DNA of 17,790 nt, from NCBI GenBank assembly GCA_958420145.1, contig CATZIR010000003.1, positions 1-17,790 of the forward strand. The letters run 5' to 3'. Source of the stretch: an uncultured Eubacteriales bacterium (GTDB taxonomy: Bacteria; Bacillota; Clostridia; Christensenellales; UBA1242). Positions 7,799 to 14,648 of the stretch are shown here, piece by piece. Under the pieces are notes generated by a model. It saw nothing but the letters and a program-made list of their open reading frames with translations, did no database searches and was not told the origin of the DNA. Every line of letters begins with the position of its first letter. The first letter of the stretch is position 1. Position numbers and translations under genes: made by a program.

Positions 7799-8407
7799 CT
7801 AATCATCATCCCTTAAACCCGAATAAGCCCCTTTTGCAGCATTTATGCTTTTATTATCGGTTAGGTTAGATTGTGCGAGTTGTTTAACAAATGCAACTTC
7901 CTCATCGTCCTCGTCCGGTGGTGTGTCCTTTCCTTGTGGAGGTGGTGGGGTTTGTTTCTTTGTCATTTCTGCTTTTGCTGACTTAACAGCATCTTCAGTT
8001 CTCGCTTTCATAATGTCGGCATATATAGCAGCGACATTTTCGCCTTTGTTTTGTGCATCGATAATCTTTGCACATTCATCGGCTGAGAAACCACTTGCCA
8101 TAATCTTTTCTTTGAGTTCAAATTGTTCGATTTGTTTAGCAAGTTTTTGGTTGCTCTCTTCAAGCGATTTGTAAGCCAAATCTCTTTTTTGAGCATCTGT
8201 AAGGTTTGCATTTTCCTTTTCTTGGTATTCTGCAATAGCCTTTTTAAGATTTGCGATTTCACTTTCTCTTGCATCGAATTTGCCTTTTGCAACATATTCG
8301 CCACTAGATAAGTCTGCCAAGTTCAATTCGTTTAAAAGCGCTAACAATTCAGTATCACTTAAACCGTCTTTGTACTTATCGCCAAGCAATTTTTTGTAAT
8401 CTAACAT
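7799..8407 (-). CDS. Capsid scaffold protein, Gp20/GPO type
   Basis: The product has 202 residues, with ATG after GATAAGGAGACAGTA. It starts LDYKKLLGDKYKDGLSD, continues with a long charged coiled coil (about 40-125: SEIANLKKAIAEYQEKENAN, then KSLEESNQKLAKQIEQFELK), then a Pro-rich acidic linker (QTPPPPQGKDTPPDEDDEE, about 157-175) and a short conserved end near AYSGLRDDD. This is the layout of the phage minor structural protein Gp20 family, which acts as internal scaffold during prohead assembly and then leaves. It lies between the portal and capsid genes, separated from the portal by 132 bases with stem-loops. Confidence 0.9.
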   Translation of the reverse strand: MLDYKKLLGDKYKDGLSDTELLALLNELNLADLSSGEYVAKGKFDARESEIANLKKAIAEYQEKENANLTDAQKRDLAYKSLEESNQKLAKQIEQFELKEKIMASGFSADECAKIIDAQNKGENVAAIYADIMKARTEDAVKSAKAEMTKKQTPPPPQGKDTPPDEDDEEVAFVKQLAQSNLTDNKSINAAKGAYSGLRDDD

Positions 8408-8449
8408 TACTGTCTCCTTATCACACTAACTTTAATTTATAAACGCCCG

Positions 8450-8508
8450 GTCAGTTCCGTGCTTTGTGCGACTGACTTTTTTAAATCTCGCTCAGTAACG
8501 AGAAATTT
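8450..8508. other. Pair of stem-loops between portal and scaffold genes
   Basis: Two inverted repeats lie in the 132-base portal-scaffold gap. GTCAGT (8450-8455) pairs with ACTGAC (8471-8476), and TCTCG (8486-8490) with CGAGA (8499-8503). On the plus strand each is followed by a T run (six T at 8477-8482 and five T at 8506-8510), so both look like terminators for transcription against the genes. On the minus strand the T runs are only three bases, so they are more likely mRNA structures than stops. Possible roles are blocking antisense transcription or shielding the capsid mRNA. Confidence 0.5.
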
Positions 8509-8539
8509 TTGCTTTTAGAGTGTGTGCTCACTTTTATAA

Positions 8540-10192
8540 TCACTCTTGCGAGGAATTACCTTGTTTGTCTTTGGTAGGGACATCTTTGTCCTTACCATCG
8601 TTTTTGGTATCGACATTATTGTCGCCACCAGTGTCGCCGACTTTTTTGTCGGTAACATCGGTTTCGATGCTCTTTTGCTTTGCTAATTTTTCTTTTGCCT
8701 CTTTATCTTCTTTGTCCCATTTTTGAGAAACAGCACAAATATCACTAAACAAGCCAGAAACTTTAAGTATTTCTTCCTTAGGCATATTGACACCATAAAG
8801 AGTAGAAATTGCTTGTGCCTTAGTAAGCAAGTTGTCGCTTTGATTGATATGATACTTAATGTCGATTTGACTTGCAGTAATATTTTTCACAGGGCAACCT
8901 GGAACATCTTTACATATTTGCAATGCAAGTTTAAGCACTGCATAATCGCCTTTAAGTAGTGTTGTTATATCGTTTTTAATAACGGTATAAGCATTATTCC
9001 AACCGCCACCAAGTAATCTTGCTTGTCCAGTATCGCCACCACTTGTAACTTGTCCACTAGCCAAAGGAACACCAGCAATATCGTATGCCTGTGTAAGCCT
9101 TTCCTCATAAAATGAGTTCAATCCAGCAAAGTCGATTTTGATTGTTACGGTCTCTAACTTAGCCTCCGAGTTGTTTTTATTCTCTGGGTTATCGTTCAAT
9201 ATTAGAGCACCTTTTGCGTTCATCGCATCGATTGTCTTTTGGTCGATGTCGGTGTTTTTAAATACCATTATGATATTCGCACCATCGACAACCATATCAA
9301 GCACATTCGATACTAGGGTGTTTAAGCAGTTGAATAGGTCTCGGTTTAGTTCGACAATTCCTAGACGTGCATTATTGATTGAATGTTCAACCATTGGCAT
9401 ACTATGGAATGCCTTAGCCATTTCAAATGTGAGATTATCGAAACCATTAAAGTTGCTAGAACACTTTGCTATAAAGCGAGCATATCTAGTTTCAATGTAG
9501 ATTTTGTAATCATAGCCACTAAAACTAGGCGTAGCATTTTCTCTCTCGGTCTCTACCAGTGAAACACAGAATAGAGGCTCATTTCCTCGAATTGACGAAT
9601 AAACCACAAAGTTGTCTCTTGGGTCTAAGTCGTTAAACTCGAATGGTGCTTCAGTTTCAATATCAAAACCCTCGCTCTTGGTTAGGTATCTATAATATTC
9701 AAGTTTGTTTTTAACATCTTTCTTAATAATGTCAGTTCGATGGCATTGATAAGAACAACCAATGCCCGTTTGGTAGATCCATTCCTTAATGTTTTTGTCT
9801 TTTGCATAAAAGTCAATATCGGTAAAGTATCTATCAAGGAAAATCATATCTTTACAATTACTATCACTTTTGTGTGCATAGTCTCGCTTTTCACTTGTTA
9901 CGAAAGCAACCTTAAAGTTGGTTTGTCTAAAAGCGTGATTTTCGGAGATGATATTATTATTTTTAGCATCTTTGTTGTAAAGTCGCTTTTTACCATTTAT
10001 ATCTTGTTCGCCGAGTGCAACATTGTGTAGGTAATCAATTTTTCTACGATTTAGTTGATGTTGTTGTAAGACCAATGGCATATATTTTTTCAATATAGAT
10101 AAGCCATAGTCGGTAACATTAAAGTCGGCATCGCTTTTGGGTACTGTTATTCTTTGAATGCCCCTAAACTTAAAGTTAGGTATCTTAGCCAT
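8540..10192 (-). CDS. Portal protein, SPP1 gp6-like
   Basis: The product has 550 residues when started at ATG 10192 (MAKIPNFKFRGIQR), chosen because AGGAGG lies four bases upstream; an in-frame ATG 39 bases earlier would place translated sequence inside a terminator stem. The portal is the dodecameric DNA gate of the capsid vertex and the terminase dock. Recognisable stretches are the wing/core region (EFNDLDPRDNFVVYSS, ERENATPSFSGYDYKIYIET), the stem/crown region ERLTQAYDIAGVPLASGQV followed by GGDTGQARLLGGGWNNAY, and a disordered Lys/Asp-rich tail (last ~60 residues). These fit the SPP1 Gp6-like portal family. It is the first gene after the terminator at 10217-10266. Confidence 0.92.
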   Translation of the reverse strand: MAKIPNFKFRGIQRITVPKSDADFNVTDYGLSILKKYMPLVLQQHQLNRRKIDYLHNVALGEQDINGKKRLYNKDAKNNNIISENHAFRQTNFKVAFVTSEKRDYAHKSDSNCKDMIFLDRYFTDIDFYAKDKNIKEWIYQTGIGCSYQCHRTDIIKKDVKNKLEYYRYLTKSEGFDIETEAPFEFNDLDPRDNFVVYSSIRGNEPLFCVSLVETERENATPSFSGYDYKIYIETRYARFIAKCSSNFNGFDNLTFEMAKAFHSMPMVEHSINNARLGIVELNRDLFNCLNTLVSNVLDMVVDGANIIMVFKNTDIDQKTIDAMNAKGALILNDNPENKNNSEAKLETVTIKIDFAGLNSFYEERLTQAYDIAGVPLASGQVTSGGDTGQARLLGGGWNNAYTVIKNDITTLLKGDYAVLKLALQICKDVPGCPVKNITASQIDIKYHINQSDNLLTKAQAISTLYGVNMPKEEILKVSGLFSDICAVSQKWDKEDKEAKEKLAKQKSIETDVTDKKVGDTGGDNNVDTKNDGKDKDVPTKDKQGNSSQE

Positions 10193-10216
10193 TGTTCCTC
10201 CTCTCAAATTTTTTAT

Positions 10217-10266
10217 AAAAAAAGTACGCAAACACTCTCACTAAAAGTGGGAAGGTATCTGCGTAC
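10217..10266 (-). terminator. Intrinsic terminator after the zinc-ribbon gene
   Basis: On the minus strand GTACGCA (10266-10260) pairs perfectly with TGCGTAC (10230-10224), the inner bases continue as an imperfect stem, and seven T follow directly (10223-10217). This is a textbook Rho-independent terminator pointing with the genes. It ends 25 bases before the portal ATG, leaving no room for a promoter in between, so portal and head genes must be read by passing through it. Confidence 0.85.
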
Positions 10267-10274
10267 CTAGTTAT

Positions 10275-10297
10275 GACCCCCATCTTCGTGGGTGGTC
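10275..10297 (-). other. Stem-loop in the 3' region of the zinc-ribbon gene
   Basis: GACC and CCCA arms (10275-10278 and 10280-10283) pair with TGGG (10289-10292, allowing one unpaired position) and GGTC (10294-10297), with a six-base loop. It lies 11 bases after the zinc-ribbon stop and 8 bases before the terminator stem. There is no T run after it on either strand, so it is not itself a terminator. It may protect the 3' end of the short transcript or bind a protein. Confidence 0.5.
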
Positions 10298-10308
10298 TTA
10301 GGGGAAAA

Positions 10309-10485
10309 TCAGTCTTCAACGAAATATTTTAAATCTCGTTTACAATTAAAGCATCTTATTTTTTTAACAGGTTTCTTGGTTTGTTGTACCAATTTCAAGT
10401 TAAAAACGATTTTTTTATCTATAACCAAATCATCATTCTTTATAAGTTGCGAATGACAAATTGGGCAACATAATTTTTGAGCCAC
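10309..10485 (-). CDS. 58-residue zinc-ribbon protein (Com-like?), probable moron
   Basis: This short gene starts at GTG 10485, seven bases after AGGAGA, and stops with TGA at 10311-10309. The protein begins MAQKLCCPICHSQLI and ends KIRCFNCKRDLKYFVED. Two CxxC knuckles (Cys7/Cys10 and Cys45/Cys48), with a basic linker between, indicate one zinc-ribbon fold. Size and knuckles recall phage Mu Com, a zinc RNA-binding activator of translation, but this is only a likeness. It has its own consensus promoter and terminator, and separates terminase from portal, which normally adjoin. That is the layout of a moron: an added phage gene expressed independently. Target is unknown; RNA, DNA or protein binding is possible. 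Confidence 0.75.
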   Translation of the reverse strand: MAQKLCCPICHSQLIKNDDLVIDKKIVFNLKLVQQTKKPVKKIRCFNCKRDLKYFVED

Positions 10486-10514
10486 AGTAAATTCTCCTAT
10501 CTATAATCGCACAT

Positions 10515-10543
10515 ATATTAACACCAATTTTCAGTTTTGTCAA
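10515..10543 (-). promoter_or_regulatory. Consensus sigma-70/sigma-A promoter
   Basis: On the minus strand TTGACA (10543-10538) is followed after exactly 17 bases by TAATAT (10520-10515), a perfect -35 and a near-perfect -10. The likely start of transcription is near 10508, leaving a leader of about 20 bases with an AGGAGA ribosome site for the zinc-ribbon gene. A second AATTGACA copy lies 13 bases upstream (10558-10551), and a GACA-TAT-TGTC inverted repeat at 10584-10574 is a possible operator. Such a strong host-type promoter in the middle of late genes is unusual. Confidence 0.85.
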
Positions 10544-10587
10544 TTTTATGTGTCAATTCTGGCGAAAATAAAGGACAATATGTCAGT

Positions 10588-12444
10588 TTACAAATCTAAA
10601 AGATAAGCCTTAGCACGACCACCACGATTTCTAATAAATTTCTCTGCATACATAGCGATAGCATCTGGCGCATCATCGTATTTGTTTCGTTCGAGGTAAG
10701 AGTAACCAGTAAAATACCTCATAAAGTTTCGCATTTGATGTCCTATACCATACATTCCAAAGACAGGGAAACACATATTGTTACGAATAGATGCCTCATT
10801 ATCAGCAATCTTGTCTTTTTTAACCTTAGTGGTATAAATCTCGCTGAAAGTACAATTATTATAGCCTCGTTCTTTACACATTTTATCAAGCAAGGTTTTC
10901 AAACTTGTATCAGTATTTCTTTCAATATGGAATTGGCAAACATTGTGTTTTATCAATTTTTCGACAATTTCGTTATGCAATTCCTCAATAGGTCTCATTT
11001 CAAACAATACATCTTTTAGATAGTGTATGCCATCAATTTTAACACATATAGCCATTGAAACATAGTTTGCACCAGTTCTTGCAGGGTCGAGTACAGCATA
11101 AGTGCTTTCCATATCGCCACCCTTCTTGTGGGGAATAGAGGTGTATGTTTGTATATTCTTATAATCGAAAGGGCAACCCTCAATAGGCATTGGCTCTTGC
11201 TGGTCCATAGAGTAAAATTCTCTTGGGTCTTCATCTCTTTTCTTTTTAGCACTTTCCTCCGAGTACATTTGAGGGAATGTAATTTTATCGGTTTCATAGT
11301 CAAGTTTAGGCACTTGTACGAAAACCGACTTTGTCTTTATATTTGTGTGAGTGTACTTATTGATATTCGACCTAATAGCATTGTCGCCACCATTCATTCT
11401 CTTAACAGTACATAAAAAGTCCTCATTGTGATAAGCAGTACCAGAAAAGAACTCTAAGTTTTCAAAGTCGTTATATTTTCTTCGTTCCCATTCACTCTTA
11501 TACATTTCAACATCTTGTTCGTGTATATGGATCTTGGCTTTATCTTTTGATTTTGTAACGTCATCGTAAAATTTGTATTTATATCTATTACCATCAATAG
11601 GTGTCATCTTATTACAAAACAACAAACTTTCGCCCTTATCACTTCCGTGAATTAAGAGACGAGTAGGTTTATCATTACCACCAATTTGGTGTATATCAAA
11701 CATTTTATCAATATCACAATTAAACTGAGCAAAGTAAGGAAATACTTTTGCATAGGCAGGTTTAAGCATATACTTAATCAATCTATTTGAGTTCGATGCC
11801 AAGTTGGCAGGGTTTCCCGTAACTTTAAGAATATCGGCATTTAAGTCGTAGCCAAAAATAAAAGCCATAGTAACAGTATCTTTATAAGATTTGCCATAGC
11901 CAGTTGGGGCTTGACTGAATATCTTTTGCCAAGTGAAGTTTAATACTGCTTGGGTAGCATAATACCAATAACCACCAAAACAATTAAGTGTCATATTGAA
12001 AATTCTTTTGTTGGGCTCTAAGTCCCATTCCATATAAAGAGCAAAGTGTTGCATAGACCTACAAGCAGCAAGGGCATAGAAATTATCATAAAGCATACTA
12101 TATTCAAACATAACCTTATCATCTTTAACTCTTGCTTTTTCAAGTTGCTCGATTTTCTTTTTTAGAATGGTAATCATTCCAAGATAGGTCTTGTTTGTTT
12201 CGGCATCTTTGTGCCCTATAACATAATCGCCAAGCAGTTGTCTAATTTGCTTTTCCTTAGCATCGGTTTTATTTTGCGACAAAAAACGATGTATTTGGTG
12301 GTAAAGCATCTTGTAAAACTCGCCAAATACTTTTAAGCATAATTCATCGTTTGCCCATAATTCTTTGCTTTTACATACCTTGTTGACCGATTTGTAAATC
12401 TCAGTAATTGCAACACTAAAATCGCTTAAAGGGTAATTTGTCAT
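10588..12444 (-). CDS. terL: Terminase large subunit
   Basis: The product has 618 residues, ATG after GAAAAGAGGAAATAATA, two bases after the small subunit stop. It is the ATP-driven DNA packaging motor and nuclease. Visible motifs: Walker A APTGYGKS at 179-186; a Walker B-like stretch KFYDDV around 291-296; coupling motif SGT at 334-336; and the RNase H-like nuclease residues Asp453 (YAVLDPARTG), Glu508 (FHIERNTD) and the Asp590/591/594 cluster (DDAPDAIA). The N-terminal region before Walker A, about 178 residues, is long and contains a helical stretch (ITILKKKIEQLEKARVKDDK). All key residues are present, so it should be active. It docks on the portal encoded next but one. Confidence 0.95.
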   Translation of the reverse strand: MTNYPLSDFSVAITEIYKSVNKVCKSKELWANDELCLKVFGEFYKMLYHQIHRFLSQNKTDAKEKQIRQLLGDYVIGHKDAETNKTYLGMITILKKKIEQLEKARVKDDKVMFEYSMLYDNFYALAACRSMQHFALYMEWDLEPNKRIFNMTLNCFGGYWYYATQAVLNFTWQKIFSQAPTGYGKSYKDTVTMAFIFGYDLNADILKVTGNPANLASNSNRLIKYMLKPAYAKVFPYFAQFNCDIDKMFDIHQIGGNDKPTRLLIHGSDKGESLLFCNKMTPIDGNRYKYKFYDDVTKSKDKAKIHIHEQDVEMYKSEWERRKYNDFENLEFFSGTAYHNEDFLCTVKRMNGGDNAIRSNINKYTHTNIKTKSVFVQVPKLDYETDKITFPQMYSEESAKKKRDEDPREFYSMDQQEPMPIEGCPFDYKNIQTYTSIPHKKGGDMESTYAVLDPARTGANYVSMAICVKIDGIHYLKDVLFEMRPIEELHNEIVEKLIKHNVCQFHIERNTDTSLKTLLDKMCKERGYNNCTFSEIYTTKVKKDKIADNEASIRNNMCFPVFGMYGIGHQMRNFMRYFTGYSYLERNKYDDAPDAIAMYAEKFIRNRGGRAKAYLLDL

Positions 12445-12446
12445 TA

Positions 12447-13109
12447 TTATTTCCTCTTTTCTTTAAGTTTCTTTGTGCTAGCACTTTCGATAAGACCTTT
12501 AATGTTGTTTACGACATCAAGGGCTTGTGCTGGTGTATATTCAACCTCTTGCTTGGTTGTAATAGTAGCACTAAAATCATTTTGCACGGTTTCTTGTCCA
12601 TACTCTTTGGTGGCGGCAAAGGTAAGAGACGACTTCTCATTTGCATTGCCTTGTAACGAACTATCAAACAAACTATGCACAAAGTCGCCATTGATAGCAT
12701 CAAACCATCGTCTAACCTCAGCATCTTCGTGTTTTTCTAACTTATTGAATATCTTTACAGTAATACCCATATAGGCACAGAAAAGGGGTTTTGTTGGGGT
12801 TATTTCGATGTCGACACTAATTGTATTAACCAAGTCCATAAAGTGTAGGTAATAGTCCTTTAAGTCCTCAGCATCGAGTTCTTGCAAATCTTCCTCAGTC
12901 ATTAAGCCATAACCTCTAAACAATTCGAGCAACTTATTATTGATAACTGCACCAAACTTTAATTGGAATGGCTTTTTAAGATACATATTTTGTTGTTTCT
13001 TTTCTAGTTGATTTGTAAGAGTTGGCTGAAGGTTGTTTAAGATTTCAAGGTTTCTATCTTTAAGAGTAAAGACAGTGCCATCAGCACTAATTGTTATTCG
13101 ATTGCTCAT
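12447..13109 (-). CDS. Probable terminase small subunit
   Basis: The product has 220 residues from ATG 13109 (MSNRITISADGTVF), chosen because GGAGG lies six bases upstream; an upstream in-frame start would be overlapped by this ribosome site. It lies directly before terL. Residues about 105-175 (LFCAYMGITVKIFNKLEKHE to LTFAATKEYGQETVQNDFSA) show the small-terminase style: an early helix-turn-helix-like stretch, then '..f.aaK..ygw....' and a TKQEVEYTPAQALDVVNNIK tail. The C-terminus is basic (STKKLKEKRK). Small terminase recognises the packaging site and feeds DNA to TerL. Family call is by pattern and position, so moderate. Confidence 0.65.
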   Translation of the reverse strand: MSNRITISADGTVFTLKDRNLEILNNLQPTLTNQLEKKQQNMYLKKPFQLKFGAVINNKLLELFRGYGLMTEEDLQELDAEDLKDYYLHFMDLVNTISVDIEITPTKPLFCAYMGITVKIFNKLEKHEDAEVRRWFDAINGDFVHSLFDSSLQGNANEKSSLTFAATKEYGQETVQNDFSATITTKQEVEYTPAQALDVVNNIKGLIESASTKKLKEKRK

Positions 13110-13308
13110 CTTTTTCCTCCTGCTCAATAAGGTTAAACATTATTCTTAATGCATCTTCAAAGTATATTTCGGCTTTCAAGCCATAGTCTTTGTTTGCCAC
13201 ATCATTAAAGATAACAAATACTCCATTTTTGCACTTGCGATTGGTATTGCACCCAAAAACAACTGCTTTAAGTGCTAAAAGTTCAGTTTTAGTTAATTTC
13301 TTGCTCAT
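13087..13308 (-). CDS. Hypothetical small protein
   Basis: The product has 73 residues, ATG after AAAAGGAGTTACCAG. It starts MSKKLTKTELLALKAVVFGC, contains two Cys (in FGCNTNRKCKNG), a central strand-rich part (GVFVIFNDVANKDYG) and a helical acidic C-terminus (MFNLIEQEEKDEQSNNN). It overlaps the endonuclease gene upstream by 20 bases and the small terminase gene downstream by 23, so all three are translated from one message. I do not recognise a family. Confidence 0.65.
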   Translation of the reverse strand: MSKKLTKTELLALKAVVFGCNTNRKCKNGVFVIFNDVANKDYGLKAEIYFEDALRIMFNLIEQEEKDEQSNNN

Positions 13309-14125
13309 CTGGTAACTCCTTTTCTAAATTGTGAGTTTGGGCGATGTTAAGGCTCAAACTTGGGTTTTCTTTATAAAGTTTCTGTATCCAATACTTTTCT
13401 CGTTCGAGTAAATTTTCACTTTTTGGCACTAATTCGATTGTTTCAAACTTATAGTCCAAAATGTCTTTTATTTTAAATCTATCGGTCTTTAAGTGTTGAC
13501 CCCATCTAAACACAGGTGCATAGATGGTTTGTCCAACATAAAACTCGCCGGTTGATTTCTTTGTGATTTTATATATGTAGCCAGCCAAGTTGTGATTTGT
13601 GAAATCGTCTCGGCAAACAAAAGCATTAAGGTGTATGTCCTCGCTTTGCATCTTAGATTGTTCAATATCGATATAGCGATACATACATCGTCCACAACAA
13701 AATTTCTTATTTAGATACTCATTGGTTTGGTTTCCAAGTTTCTCTCTAATTTCATAAGGCGAAAGTGTTACAGCGTTATCTACAAACGATTTAACCTTTT
13801 TATGGCAGAAATCACATTCATACTCATAAACATTAAAATATTTTTCAGTATTCCAACAATGTTCGCCAATAATAATGCAATAGTAGGTGTTAGGTGGAAA
13901 TTTCTTAGAGTTTGCAAACTTTGTATCTGGTCCGTAAACATCTCTTATATGGGCTTTAAATTCATCTCTTGTTTCGCATAAATAACAGTCCATTGTTATT
14001 TCTTCATTTCTAGCGAAAGAGTAAGAGTAGCCGAGCCCAAAATCGTCATTTTCGCATTCTTTTTGTTGCTCAGTTCTTTCCTCATCGCTTAATGTTCGAT
14101 AAATTCTATATAAAATCTCTAACAT
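13289..14125 (-). CDS. Zinc-finger GIY-YIG endonuclease
   Basis: The product has 278 residues, ATG after AGGAGGGGTAAATAATCA. The C-terminal half is a GIY-YIG nuclease: GYIY at 182-185, YVG at 196-198, Arg207 in FRWGQH, and the catalytic Glu (probably 243) in LLEREKYWIQKL. The N-terminal half has cysteine pairs Cys47/Cys50, Cys104/Cys107 and Cys143/144/147, suggesting one or more zinc fingers for DNA binding. Phage GIY-YIG proteins are often free-standing homing endonucleases that cut phage relatives and spread. It sits one gene before the terminase pair, a common homing site. The domain order (zinc fingers first, nuclease last) is the reverse of I-TevI. No intron signs are seen in the flanking genes. 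Confidence 0.85.
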   Translation of the reverse strand: MLEILYRIYRTLSDEERTEQQKECENDDFGLGYSYSFARNEEITMDCYLCETRDEFKAHIRDVYGPDTKFANSKKFPPNTYYCIIIGEHCWNTEKYFNVYEYECDFCHKKVKSFVDNAVTLSPYEIREKLGNQTNEYLNKKFCCGRCMYRYIDIEQSKMQSEDIHLNAFVCRDDFTNHNLAGYIYKITKKSTGEFYVGQTIYAPVFRWGQHLKTDRFKIKDILDYKFETIELVPKSENLLEREKYWIQKLYKENPSLSLNIAQTHNLEKELPDEQEIN

Positions 14126-14128
14126 TGA

Positions 14129-14413
14129 TTATTTACCCCTCCTATAATCAGCAATGTTTATTATTCGACATTTTTTATTAAAAGCCGACAAATCTATTTT
14201 GTTGAAATTGGCGCGAGAATTATATAATTCGGCTAGTTTTGTAAGTGCCTCGAAAATTCCCTTATTCATTTCGTTTTCCTTGTCAACAAGACCATTTCTA
14301 AATGGGTCAAGGTTTCTATCGCACCACATTCTAATATCTATTAGTAGATGTGCCATTCCTTGATTTTCTTGTTGTAGTCTTTCAACTTGCTCTTGCAATT
14401 CTTGTTTAGTCAT
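14129..14413 (-). CDS. Hypothetical coiled-coil protein
   Basis: The product has 94 residues, ATG after GAGGTGTGTA. Residues 1-25 (MTKQELQEQVERLQQENQGM) form a heptad-like coiled coil, followed by a helical middle (HLLIDIRMWCDRNLDPFRNG) and a basic end (NIADYRRGK). It overlaps the preceding gene by eight bases. The coiled coil suggests it forms an oligomer. No family recognised; role unknown. Confidence 0.6.
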   Translation of the reverse strand: MTKQELQEQVERLQQENQGMAHLLIDIRMWCDRNLDPFRNGLVDKENEMNKGIFEALTKLAELYNSRANFNKIDLSAFNKKCRIINIADYRRGK

Positions 14414-14633
14414 TACACACCTCAGCCTTTATGCATACAACCTTGCAATCACTTGGGCAATAACAACAAGCCAATTCATAATCTTTAAAAGACCTAGCAT
14501 TCAAAAGGCTATTAGTCCAAGATGCCTTTGATGGTTTTGGTAGGTTATAATCATAACTAGAAAATTTGCTTAAAAATTTACCATCGTTATTTCTTTGAAT
14601 TACCCAAAACTTTTCAATCTCAATGTCTCTCAC
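14406..14633 (-). CDS. Hypothetical small protein
   Basis: The product has 75 residues from GTG 14633, with AAGGAG nine bases upstream. It starts MRDIEIEKFWVIQRNNDGKF, has WTNSLLNARSFKDYELAC in the centre and a Cys-rich end (CCYCPSDCKVVCIKAEVCND; five Cys, not in a clear CxxC pair set). The pattern 'WVIQ..dGKFL.....W...L..A..F.d...A' is common among small phage accessory proteins of unknown function. It follows the cytosine methyltransferase by 15 bases, so is probably on the same message. Confidence 0.65.
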   Translation of the reverse strand: MRDIEIEKFWVIQRNNDGKFLSKFSSYDYNLPKPSKASWTNSLLNARSFKDYELACCYCPSDCKVVCIKAEVCND

Positions 14634-14648
14634 TATTGAATGCTCCTT

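Noticed and set aside
8450..8476. Intrinsic terminator for the portal message (minus strand)
   Set aside because: On the minus strand only three T follow the stem; the T run is on the plus-strand side.
10193..10231. Upstream ATG at 10231 for the portal protein
   Set aside because: It falls inside the terminator stem-loop, and a strong AGGAGG sits four bases before ATG 10192.
13110..13127. Upstream start for the small terminase
   Set aside because: GGAGG is placed for the second Met at 13109 and lies inside the would-be extension.
13289..14125. Group I intron hosting the GIY-YIG gene
   Set aside because: Neighbouring genes are intact and overlap closely, leaving no space for intron RNA.
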